From Henningerozyma blattae CBS 6284 (Eukaryota; Ascomycota; Saccharomycetes; Saccharomycetales; Saccharomycetaceae), in contig NC_020194.1 in NCBI RefSeq assembly GCF_000315915.1, positions 1-64,000 of the forward strand: a stretch of 64,000 nucleotides of DNA, read 5' to 3'. Under the pieces are notes generated by a model. It did no database searches and was not told the origin of the DNA. It saw nothing but the letters and a program-made list of their open reading frames with translations. Below, one piece after another: positions 11,041 to 20,248 of the stretch. Made by a program: the position numbers and the translations under genes. Each line of letters starts with the position of its first letter. Position 1 is the stretch's first letter.

Positions 11041-11700
11041 TTTTAATGGTACTCACTCTACTAGATAATAAAAATTGTTTCAAGAAATATCCAACATTAA
11101 ATGAAAATTTACATTAATATTTGCTTATAATTGTTAAAATGTTTATTTTTTTTTCATTGTAATTAATGAAATTTCACTTCCCAAAAAAAAAAGAAAAAAT
11201 AAAAACCCGTCAATTATTTCCCGAGGCTTCTACAGCGTTTTTCTCCACAACGCGTAAATTTGAACTTCGTGTTCTTTTCTATAGAAAGTAACGACATTCT
11301 TCTCTGATGATCTTTCTTTAATGGTATTTTTTTGGTGATTTTTCTTTTAATTAAATTTTATGTCTTCATGTTTGGTTTTATTTTTGTTTTTCTTTTGAAC
11401 ATTTCTGAACCCTTGATTGATTGACTGTCTCATTTTATCTGTTCTTGAACCATGACAGAAGTTATTTTTTTTATATTCAATATTAATTATCATATTACAA
11501 AGGTTGAGAAAGGGAATGAATCCGTTTATTAAAAACAATTCAGTATGATACCATAGAATTGAATATACACGTTTGTGAGATATACTCGGTATTTTTTTAT
11601 TTTTGCGTAGACATATATATTTATTCTTGTATTTCCAAATCAACCTTTACCTTAAAAGTATGGAGCATTACATGCAAAGCGTTATTTTTACCAGCTTCTG
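11041..11700. other. DPM1 upstream region
   Basis: It contains an ACGCGT box (11250-11255), AT-rich DNA and short frames without family features. No SMX3/SmF coding sequence is found here or between LTR copy B and SEC23. Confidence 0.55.
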
Positions 11701-12130
11701 TGTCATAGTCGTAGTTTTGTGTTACTATCTAATAAAGCTTGAACTTAGTCGTAATTGTAGCTTTATACAACAACTAATAACAGCTTAATATAATTAATAA
11801 TCCAAAATGCATTAATCATACGTGGCTTCATTACTAAAAATACCCTGGTAATGATATTAAGAAGGTATTAGGATGTGATAGGTTCTATTTTAATATCAGA
11901 CCATCAATTCGTTGATGGTGAATCTGTCCATTTTTTGGAGTATAAATTACCACGAAAATATCCCAAAAGTTTATAACTGGTCATTGTATATGCTGTATAT
12001 ATTATATATTCCCTTTCGAAGGAAGCAAGGAGATATTTTATAATAATAATATAAAAATTATTCAAACAGATTACTTAACTAAGAATTAAACTACGAGCAA
12101 CAATATTTTGAACAGTTCGACCGCTGGTCA
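11701..12130 (-). mobile_element. Solo LTR-like repeat, copy B (inverted relative to copy A)
   Basis: This is the reverse complement of the 430-bp block at 543-972, with the same termini (TGTCATAG... to ...CGCTGGTCA). Roughly 355 bp at the right-hand end differ from copy A at only about four positions; the other 75 bp hold about 12 differences. Flanks TTCTG and GATTC are not a target-site duplication. No internal retrotransposon genes are present. It occupies the DPM1-SEC23 interval where SMX3 lies in S. cerevisiae. Confidence 0.75.
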
Positions 12131-12978
12131 GATTCATAGTTTAAAGTGTTTAACATGAGTGTTTAAGACATATTTTCATTTAGTTTTCAGTCAGTAGAAC
12201 TGTAGTCTAACTTGTCTTTGTAGTTTATTATATTTGAAATAATCCTTGAGTCTTTAATTGAATTTTTTTCCTTCTTATTTATTAATGGTGTATAATAGAA
12301 GTAATTTGCGTTTCAATTAAAATGAGTCAATAACCTATATGTATTTTTAATATTTTTAACTTCTCTACACCCAAAACATTAATCCATTACTGTATCTTAA
12401 TTAACATCACACTTATAATTAAAATACTTGGTATCAAAATAACAATTATTACTAATCAATAACAATTTGTATTTTAAGAATTGTTAAAGAAAACGCGAGA
12501 ATAAACAAGTTATTCTACACATGTTGTATAGTTTGTGACATTTCTCTTTTGAAATATGAGAAATACTATTTACCATTAAATCACTTTAATTATATACATA
12601 CATACATAAATATATATATTAATATCACAAATAGCTCAGATAATAGTACTCACTCATTCAACATGGGTTTAAGCTCTCACACATATCTAATTCAAGATTC
12701 GGTTTTAAATCTCTTTTTATTATCCCTTACAAAATTTCTTTGTCTGGAAAAGTTCGCTATTTATATAACGCGAATAAAGAGAAAAAGCCACAACATAAGT
12801 AAATTTTGACAAATTATCCAAAGAAGAAAATAGTTTTCGTTTTCACTAAAGCTACAAACGTAAAATACTTAAAACAGCCACTACTAACGGTAAAAGAATT
12901 TTACAAATTTTCAAAATATTTAAATACTTAGTGATAGAAACTGAACTATAAACTGATAAACCGCTTTTCGAATATACA
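12131..12978. other. SEC23 upstream region
   Basis: AT-rich intergenic DNA. An 86-codon frame at 12549-12809 has no recognisable motif and a composition like translated AT-rich noncoding DNA, so it is not called. Confidence 0.55.
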
Positions 12979-15255
12979 ATGGATTTCGAAACAAATGAAG
13001 ATCAAAATGGGATCAGGTTTGCTTGGAACGTGTTTCCCACTTCAAAGACTGAAGCTACCAAAAATGTGGTTCCAGTTAGTTGCTTATACACTCCATTAAA
13101 AGAGATTGAAGATTTAAATGTTGTGGATTACAATCCAGTCGTTTGTTCAGGTCCACATTGTAAGTCCATTTTGAACCCTTATTGTGCAATTGATCCGAGA
13201 AATAATTCTTGGGCTTGTCCAATTTGCAATACATCAAATCATTTACCAAATCAATATATGAATATGACTCAAGAGAATATGCCTGCTGAATTACAAGCAA
13301 CGACCATCGAATATATCACCAATAAACCAGTTCAAATTCCACCAATCTATTTTTTCGTTGTTGATATAACTGCAGAACCTGAAAACTTGCAATCCTTGAA
13401 AGAATCTTTAGTTACCTCTTTATCATTATTGCCACAGAATGCTTTGGTGGGTCTTATTACTTATGGTAGCGTAATTCTTCTACATGATCTATCAAGTGAA
13501 ATTATTCAGAGAAGTAATGTTTTCCGTGGGGATAGAGAATATCAATTAAAAGAGATCGTTGAAATGTTAACAGGTCAAAAATTAACTTCAACAATTGCAA
13601 ATAGTCAAGTCAATAAAGTCACACCACATTCATTAAATAGATTTTTCTTACCCCTAGAGCAAGTTGAATTTAAATTAACCGAATTATTGGAAAACTTAAC
13701 TACTGATGAATGGCATATCCCACCGGGTCATAGACCAGTAAGAGCTACTGGCCAAGCTTTAAATATTGCTTCCTTAGTGTTGGAAAGTTGTTACAAGAAC
13801 TTTGCTGCAAGAATCATTCTATTTTCTTCTGGTCCAGCTACTATTGGACCAGGTTTAGTTGTCACTACTGAATTGAAAGATCCATTGAGATCTCATAATG
13901 ATATTGATAATGATCATGCTCTTCACTTCAAAAAAGCTAGCAAATTTTATAATCACCTTGCAGAACGAATTGCCGATAACGGTCACACTGTAGATATTTT
14001 TGCCGGTTGTTATGATCAAATTGGTATGCTGGAAATGCAACATTTGACAGATCTAACAGGTGGTATCTTATTATTGACTGATGCCTTTTCAACTGCTATC
14101 TTCAAACAATCCTATTTGAGAATGTACTCTAAGGATGATGATGGTTATTTAACAATGGCATTCAATGGTAATATTGCTGTTAAAACTAGCAAAGAATTAA
14201 AATTACAAGGCATGATCGGTCATACATCATCAGTTAAAAAGGCAGACAATCATAATGTTAGTGATTCTGAAATCGGTGTTGGTGGTACTTCTACTTGGAA
14301 AATGTCAGCATTTACTCCACAACATACTTATGCATTCTTTTTTGAATTAACTAATAATGCTGCTTCAGGTGCTAGTATGAATTCTTCATCACCACGCTTA
14401 GCTTATACTCAATTTGTTACTAATTATCAACATGCTTCTGGCTCCAATCGTGTTAGAGTAACTACAGTTGCAAATCAATTATTACCATTTGGTTCACCAG
14501 CTATTAGTGCTTCATTTGATCAAGAAGCAGCTGCGGTATTAATGGCCAGAATTGCCGTTCATAAGGCAGAATCAGATGATGGTGCAGACATCATTAGATG
14601 GATTGATAGAACTTTGATCAAATTATGTCAGAAGTATGCCGATTATAATAAGGACGATCCATCCTCATTTAGATTAGCACCAAATTTCTCATTATACCCA
14701 CAATTCGCATATTATTTAAGAAGATCCCAATTTTTAAGTGTTTTTAATAACTCACCAGATGAAACTGCGTTTTATAGACATATCTTTACCAGAGAAGACA
14801 CTACCAACTCGTTGATTATGATCCAACCAACATTGACATCATTCTCCATGGAAGAAGAAGCTCAACCAGTATTATTGGATTCTATTTCTGTGAAACCAAA
14901 TACAATCTTATTATTAGACACATTTTTCTTCATTTTAATTTACCATGGTGAACAAATTGCTCAATGGAGAAAGGCTGGCTACCAAGATGATCCCCAATAT
15001 TCTGATTTCAAAGCTTTATTGGAAGAGCCTAAATTAGAAGCTGCTGAATTACTAGTGGATAGATTTCCATTACCAAGATTTATCGATACTGAAGCTGGTG
15101 GATCTCAAGCAAGATTTTTATTATCTAAATTAAATCCATCAGATAGTTACCAAGATGCAGCACATGGTGGTTCCACCATTGTTTTGACAGATGATGTTTC
15201 ATTACAAAATTTCATGACACATTTACAAACAGTCTCTGTTAGTGGTCAGCAATAG
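12979..15255 (+). CDS. SEC23: COPII coat GTPase-activating subunit Sec23
   Basis: A 758-residue component of the Sec23-Sec24 inner COPII coat at ER exit sites. It stimulates GTP hydrolysis by Sar1 and packs cargo vesicles bound for the Golgi. The N-terminus has the zinc finger with Cys56, Cys61, Cys80 and Cys83, followed by the vWA-like trunk domain beginning near [13 protein letters not shown], then beta-sandwich, helical and gelsolin-like domains, ending with a [12 protein letters not shown] C-terminus. Length is close to S. cerevisiae Sec23 (768). It is divergent from DPM1 as in S. cerevisiae. Confidence 0.98.
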   Translation: MDFETNEDQNGIRFAWNVFPTSKTEATKNVVPVSCLYTPLKEIEDLNVVDYNPVVCSGPHCKSILNPYCAIDPRNNSWACPICNTSNHLPNQYMNMTQENMPAELQATTIEYITNKPVQIPPIYFFVVDITAEPENLQSLKESLVTSLSLLPQNALVGLITYGSVILLHDLSSEIIQRSNVFRGDREYQLKEIVEMLTGQKLTSTIANSQVNKVTPHSLNRFFLPLEQVEFKLTELLENLTTDEWHIPPGHRPVRATGQALNIASLVLESCYKNFAARIILFSSGPATIGPGLVVTTELKDPLRSHNDIDNDHALHFKKASKFYNHLAERIADNGHTVDIFAGCYDQIGMLEMQHLTDLTGGILLLTDAFSTAIFKQSYLRMYSKDDDGYLTMAFNGNIAVKTSKELKLQGMIGHTSSVKKADNHNVSDSEIGVGGTSTWKMSAFTPQHTYAFFFELTNNAASGASMNSSSPRLAYTQFVTNYQHASGSNRVRVTTVANQLLPFGSPAISASFDQEAAAVLMARIAVHKAESDDGADIIRWIDRTLIKLCQKYADYNKDDPSSFRLAPNFSLYPQFAYYLRRSQFLSVFNNSPDETAFYRHIFTREDTTNSLIMIQPTLTSFSMEEEAQPVLLDSISVKPNTILLLDTFFFILIYHGEQIAQWRKAGYQDDPQYSDFKALLEEPKLEAAELLVDRFPLPRFIDTEAGGSQARFLLSKLNPSDSYQDAAHGGSTIVLTDDVSLQNFMTHLQTVSVSGQQ

Positions 15256-15935
15256 AAATATCTTTAAGTCATTCAATATTCACTCTTGCTAGGCTTATTT
15301 TCATCCTATATTAGAAATACAATACTTATTTTCGACGTTTTTATCTGCACGAAGAATCTGTACTTCTATTATAAACCGTTTAGTTATAAGTTTAAATCTT
15401 GAAAAAGATCTTGTGTCTTTTAATGATGAGATTATTACACAATAAAACTGTACTAGTTAACCAATCATAGGCACTCGAAGTCTAACTTCATTTGTTACGA
15501 TGGTTTGAATTTTTAATCTCCTTTTACTATACGTAGTAGTATAGCTAATATTTAATTCGATATAATATATTTATACATATATATATAATTTACATATTAT
15601 GTTATTGGTTCCATTTGAAATTTCCTTATATTCAGTTAATTTGCCTTTTGAGAGCTTCGAACTCAGTCTTTTCCCTAAAAGGTCCAGGGTGCCCAACGCG
15701 TTTTGACGCGCGACCTGAAAATAAATAATGTACTTCCTAAATTAACTTGAACACGGTTTTAGCGATGTTGTCTCTTCCAACAGTATCCTCTATAGTATTA
15801 GCACATCATTATTTGATTAACAAAAAAACAAAAAGTAATTTTAAAAATATTTTAATAAACATTGTAACTAACAGATTTACTCTGGAATATCAACTTTTAA
15901 CACTATCTTCTGTATTAGACTAGTAACGACTAACA
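15256..15935. other. Intergenic region between SEC23 and the NBP1-like gene
   Basis: It holds the SEC23 3' flank and the NBP1-like promoter, whose clearest elements are two MCB-type boxes at 15696-15712. No gene is seen. Confidence 0.6.
15696..15712. promoter_or_regulatory. Pair of MCB-type boxes (ACGCGT and ACGCGCG)
   Basis: ACGCGT at 15696-15701 and ACGCGCG at 15706-15712 lie about 225-240 bp upstream of the NBP1-like start. MCB elements bind Mbp1/Swi6 and drive G1/S expression. That timing would suit a spindle pole body duplication protein; regulation here is inferred. Confidence 0.5.
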
Positions 15936-16781
15936 ATGTTTAATAAAATTCGTGATTGGTTAAAAGAGCCTGAAAATAAGGAACTCAATAAAGCACGTAC
16001 CACATCAACCCTAAAACCTAGACAACAGTATATGAAGAAGAGATATAGAGCTCCATTACTAAGTACTGTTCCAGGATTAAATATTGACAAGAATAATTCA
16101 ACCTCATCTTCGGAAAACAGATCAAAATTGGATATGAGACAAAATTTAGAAAGTATAGATAATAGGACACGTAATTGCAGTCCCAAATGGTCTGCTTTAC
16201 AAAATGTCTTCACAAATAAAGATCGTGACCTAAGCTCTCTTCAAAAAATAGGTGAAGATATCCCAATAATTCTACCTAGATCCAGGATAATAGTAGGCTC
16301 ATTGCAAGGCAATAGATTATTAAGAGACAGAATTAAAAAGACAAATGCTTTTAAGAGAAAGTTAATTCAAAAAAGATATGATGAAAAGAGATTAAAAGAA
16401 TTAAATGGCGATATTGAGGATAAAAATCGTATATCAGACTCTGAATATAGGCACTTATATCGTAATAATTCCATTACCAATAGTAATTATCGTAGACATA
16501 ATCGTCTAAATAAAATACATTCAGATATATATGATGATGAAATATCTTCCTTAAAAAACCAAGTGGAGAATTTAGAAGAACAGTTGCGATTTATGAAAAA
16601 ACAACATATATCATTGACAAAGCAATTAAGGTTTGCACAAGAAAAAAACGTTCTTTTGGAATCTTCATTAGATGAGGCTAAAATAGATAATAATTATTTG
16701 AAATCTCGTAGACACATCAAAAATCTAGAAAAAGAAAATTTGAAGCCAACCCAACAAATTCCAGCTTCACCAAAAAAATAA
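15936..16781 (+). CDS. NBP1: NBP1/YPR174C-like spindle pole body protein (C-terminus possibly frameshifted)
   Basis: A 281-residue protein. The first residues (MFNKIRDWLKEPEN) can form an amphipathic helix like the one that tethers S. cerevisiae Nbp1 to the inner nuclear membrane near spindle pole bodies. A basic middle region follows, then a coiled coil at about residues 203-265 with regular heptads (EISSLKNQVENLEEQL). S. cerevisiae has two ohnologs, NBP1 (YLR457C) and YPR174C. The position next to SEC23 and a YLR456W/YPR172W homolog, and the orientation, support the assignment more than sequence does. The frame ends at TAA directly after a run of seven A (16772-16778), and open sequence continues in the -1 frame to 16966, so the true protein may be about 343 residues. 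Confidence 0.7.
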   Translation: MFNKIRDWLKEPENKELNKARTTSTLKPRQQYMKKRYRAPLLSTVPGLNIDKNNSTSSSENRSKLDMRQNLESIDNRTRNCSPKWSALQNVFTNKDRDLSSLQKIGEDIPIILPRSRIIVGSLQGNRLLRDRIKKTNAFKRKLIQKRYDEKRLKELNGDIEDKNRISDSEYRHLYRNNSITNSNYRRHNRLNKIHSDIYDDEISSLKNQVENLEEQLRFMKKQHISLTKQLRFAQEKNVLLESSLDEAKIDNNYLKSRRHIKNLEKENLKPTQQIPASPKK

Positions 16782-16966
16782 TGATACCATTATTTACTTC
16801 AAGTCCACTTAGAAAATCCCCTTCGTCTTCAGGGACTAATAATCAGTCACTTCGTAGTAGGAATAGAAGTAAAAGTGACAATAATAAACTAGATAAAGAG
16901 TATGAAAATTTGAGACAATTACCAGAAACTGAGGATCTTGGTCACCAATCATACCATAATATTTGA
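16782..16966 (+). CDS. Probable C-terminal continuation of the NBP1-like protein in the -1 frame
   Basis: After the seven-A run that ends the upstream frame, the -1 frame stays open for about 61 codons. It encodes a Ser/Arg/Asn-rich segment (FTSSPLRKSPSSSGTNNQ onward) ending YHNI. Composition resembles protein rather than the AT-rich intergenic frames nearby. One extra A in the run, or a -1 ribosomal slip on A AAA AAA, would join it to the upstream frame. It could also be a spurious short frame. Confidence 0.45.
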
Positions 16967-17585
16967 CTTGATAGAAATACACTGAAACATACATCGTATG
17001 ACGCTACCTGAAAGATTTATACTAATTTATCATAATACAGTTTCTAAATGGTACTCCTCAACGTTTTTTTTAACTTATCCTTCTTTTAGGAATGATAGTT
17101 CAACTATACAAACATAAAAAACAAATAGACATTTTCAAATATTTTACTCCACATCACGCTAGATGTAAGAACGATTTTTTATTTCATCTTCTCTTTTACT
17201 TCTAATTCTATCGTAATTTTCTACTTGTACCAGGGTTCCATTTATTATTATTTTCAATCTATATAGTTATATCACCGAACAAAATTTTATACTTTCTATG
17301 TATGTTTTTCATTCTGAGTTTAGTATATTTTATTTTGCCCCTTTAATTTTTTTAGTTAATCGATTGTTAATATATTGAGATCATCCGCTTATTTAGGCAA
17401 TACCAATTTCTTATTTAGGTAATAAAGATATAATATATTTACGTGAATAATAGATCCCTTTATAATGAAAATAAATATCTTTGCAAATAAAATACAGAAG
17501 CTATCACACACATATATACATATATATCAGGACTTATATTTTGATAAATCAGAAGGTTGTATGCAATTTGATCAGGCAGCGACAT
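16967..17585. other. Convergent intergenic region
   Basis: 3' flanks of the NBP1-like gene and the YLR456W-like gene. It is AT-rich with a short alternating CA/TA stretch near 17505-17527. No gene is seen. Confidence 0.6.
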
Positions 17586-18203
17586 TTAATTATAAACTTT
17601 AGTATGATTTTCATTATCAGTTACTTTAGCACTTTCGATCTTAACTTTGACAATGTGAACATTATCACCCTGAATAAATACGCTTGCGTCTGGGTTGGAT
17701 TTTAGTAGTAGTCTCTTAAAATATTTTGATTCGTCTGTGTCAGGAGCAATCAATAGACCATGCCCCTTAATTGTTGCACTCATTTCGTTTAATTCAGACT
17801 GATTCAATTCTTGTAGCAAATTTAACAGTCTGCTAGGATTTGCGGTAGTTATTCCAGATGGATTGTTTAAATTACTCGATGAAGGTTCTGGTGTCGAAGT
17901 TTCTGATAAAGTTCTCTTTTTTACAGATAAATTTTTGGCTGTAACCCAGTCGTGAAATAATAAAGAAACATTGGGATTGGTTTTAATATTATTATATTTT
18001 TCAGTATTTGCAAATGTAGCAAAAATGATATAATCATTGCCCTTGTTAGCATCAGGGCCAAAAGTCCTAGAAGCGGGTACATAAACATAATTCATTAAGG
18101 CAACAGATGGAATGCCATCAGTAGAGGACGTCGCAAGATGAACATACTTAGATGTCTTTATTAAGGATAATAAATGATCAGGGAATTTCTCCGTACAGGA
18201 CAT
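17586..18203 (-). CDS. PNP-oxidase-like FMN-binding split-barrel protein (YLR456W/YPR172W type)
   Basis: A 205-residue protein with the pyridoxamine-5'-phosphate oxidase-like fold signature: HLATSSTDGIPSVALMNYVY near the N-terminus, then IIFATFANTEKYNNIKTNPNVSLLFHDW. A Ser/Pro/Asn-rich linker (about residues 95-125) separates it from a C-terminal part with SATIKGHGLLI. S. cerevisiae has two paralogs of this type, YLR456W and YPR172W (about 200 residues), both without a firmly assigned reaction; vitamin B6 oxidase activity should not be assumed. The gene is convergent with the NBP1-like gene, exactly as YLR456W is with NBP1. Confidence 0.9.
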   Translation of the reverse strand: MSCTEKFPDHLLSLIKTSKYVHLATSSTDGIPSVALMNYVYVPASRTFGPDANKGNDYIIFATFANTEKYNNIKTNPNVSLLFHDWVTAKNLSVKKRTLSETSTPEPSSSNLNNPSGITTANPSRLLNLLQELNQSELNEMSATIKGHGLLIAPDTDESKYFKRLLLKSNPDASVFIQGDNVHIVKVKIESAKVTDNENHTKVYN

Positions 18204-18644
18204 TTTTTTAACGAGGGGTTGATCTACTGTGCTTTATTTGTTGTTCTATAAATAGGCTGAAGGAAATATCTTGCTCACCTTTCTTTTATATTCGAAATCA
18301 CCTTTATCTTTTAACCGTTATTATGGTCTGAAACGATAAAGATAGTGTTGAAAATGTCGATATCCTCTTTATAATGTCATGCAAATTCCGTACATTACTA
18401 AGCATTGCTATTGAGTTATTTGTCACTCTATTTCTTTCTCATCTAAACGGGTTTCTGTGAAATTTCAAGAAAACGAGATATTTCATAACTCCGACGGGAA
18501 CAGATAGACATTTCAAGTATATCCATCGGCTATAATTTGGTAAGGCTAAGAATTACGAATAGTTATATTTTAATCTGTATATTAGTGATTACAGACATCT
18601 CATCCATTCAATAACCTACAACTTGAGTGTAAAATTAACCATCC
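18204..18644. other. Intergenic region between YLR456W-like gene and PDP3
   Basis: Upstream DNA of the PNPOx-like gene and 3' flank of PDP3. I see no gene, repeat or strong regulatory motif. Confidence 0.55.
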
Positions 18645-19898
18645 CTAAGTATAGTTGGACCAAGACTGCAAAAGTATTTTGCAATCGTTATGGTATTCTG
18701 ACAAGTCATTTATAGTTGTAATTACATTAAGGAGTTGACCTACTTGACTTACTGTAACACTTTCCCGATCAAATATGGGTGATATATCCTTTGTATTTTC
18801 TTTCATTTTTGCGAGAAGCCTGTGTGCTTCATCTTTTTCATTCTGTAAAGGTACTGAATCTCTTTGTACCAAAAGAAGTTGCAGCCTTCTTCTGAATATA
18901 TTTGCGATTTCTAACTTCCGTTTATTATCCCACATAGGCTTAGGAACTGGCTTAGGCTTTATAATTGGCTTAGTAACTTTATGAGCTGAATTTCCAAGAG
19001 TAATAGGATTTGATAATCGATTACCTCGCATGCTTTGCCCTTGTAAATTTCTAGATTGTGCTTTTCCTTCTGAGACTTCTCTAACCGGTTTATTTAGCTC
19101 CTCAGAAGATGAAATAATTAGTGTAGGGATATTTGACTTATTTTCTTCAGGCCTGATTTTACGTGGTCTCCCCCTTTTTCTTTTGATAACAGGTGTTACA
19201 GGTACCTCCGTTATTATTGGTTGTGGTTCAGACTCAGTTAACATTCCAGGATTAATTTCACTTATAATTTCTTGCTTTTCTTCTTGTGGTATATGCATAT
19301 TTTGTCTCCTGGTATATTTTCTTTTGGTTCGTGGAACTGCATATAATTCCTTATCCATATGAAATTCAGTTATTGCCTTTGAAGAATCATTCTTAGCAAT
19401 AATTTTAGAATTCTTTCTCGGATTAGTCTGTTTAATATTGGTATTATTACTTACAACGTTATTTTTAGGCTTATTTATTATGAATGGATCTTCGTGCTCA
19501 AGTATAACATCATATCCTTTTAAAATATTTAAACGCTTTTCTGCTTTTAATCGATTTCTAATGAATGATTCTAATCCATTATACTTTTTTGCATGCTTGT
19601 AAGCAAGAAGTAAATCAGTACGTGGTTCTTCACTCTTTGTAAAATTACGCAAATATTTGTTTATTATTTCTGGTGTCAGTTTATCTAGTCTTTCCGGATT
19701 AGCCCAATAGTAAGTTGGATCATTAAAGAAGCAAATACAAATTCTTCCTGGCTTTGCTCGTTTTAATACGTCTTTACTTAAAAACTGCCTTGGAAAAACG
19801 ATTGATGGCCACGGATCATAACGACCGACTTTACATAATACCATATCACCCGTTGTCCAATCTTCAGAACTGAACGATTCCTTTTTCCTTGGAACCAT
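18645..19898 (-). CDS. PDP3: PWWP-domain chromatin protein, PDP3 (YLR455W) homolog
   Basis: A 417-residue nuclear protein. The N-terminal PWWP domain (about residues 14-110) has the signature DPWP at 28-31 and conserved aromatics (CFFNDPTYYW) that would cage methylated H3K36. S. cerevisiae Pdp3 is the reader subunit of the NuA3b histone acetyltransferase form. A basic linker contains an AT-hook-like KRKRGRPRK at about residue 243. The last 80 or so residues are predicted helical and loosely resemble the integrase-binding-domain/TFIIS-N type bundle of LEDGF. S. cerevisiae Pdp3 is shorter (about 304). Position and orientation between YLR456W-like and BSP1/FMP27 agree with synteny. Confidence 0.88.
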   Translation of the reverse strand: MVPRKKESFSSEDWTTGDMVLCKVGRYDPWPSIVFPRQFLSKDVLKRAKPGRICICFFNDPTYYWANPERLDKLTPEIINKYLRNFTKSEEPRTDLLLAYKHAKKYNGLESFIRNRLKAEKRLNILKGYDVILEHEDPFIINKPKNNVVSNNTNIKQTNPRKNSKIIAKNDSSKAITEFHMDKELYAVPRTKRKYTRRQNMHIPQEEKQEIISEINPGMLTESEPQPIITEVPVTPVIKRKRGRPRKIRPEENKSNIPTLIISSSEELNKPVREVSEGKAQSRNLQGQSMRGNRLSNPITLGNSAHKVTKPIIKPKPVPKPMWDNKRKLEIANIFRRRLQLLLVQRDSVPLQNEKDEAHRLLAKMKENTKDISPIFDRESVTVSQVGQLLNVITTINDLSEYHNDCKILLQSWSNYT

Positions 19899-20248
19899 AA
19901 TTCATATATATTGATTATCTTATTTTTCTATCTATTTCAATATATAGTTATAATCATATAATACAGTTGCTTCTTTTTGTTCAGTTGATATAATGAATAT
20001 AATACTATATATCGTGCTTCTATTTTTATCATATTTTTTCCAAAATTCTTGTATCGGCAATGTTATACATGCGAACTTAAAATTAAGTAGTATTGACGCT
20101 ATTAAATAATAAATTACAAAACATTCAAAATTTCTTGGAAATTAGTAAATAGTGAATTATATGTTGCACAACTTGAATAAGCACAAAATTTAATTCAAAA
20201 AAATTAAGGATTATTCCTTACGAATTCTATATAATTCAAGGATGAAAA
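19899..20248. other. Intergenic region between PDP3 and BSP1
   Basis: AT-rich PDP3 upstream DNA and BSP1 3' flank. Nothing else is recognised. Confidence 0.55.

Noticed and set aside
12549..12809. 86-codon frame upstream of SEC23 considered as SMX3, which encodes a protein of the same length
   Set aside because: The sequence lacks both Sm motifs and is rich in Ile/Asn/Tyr from AT-rich DNA.
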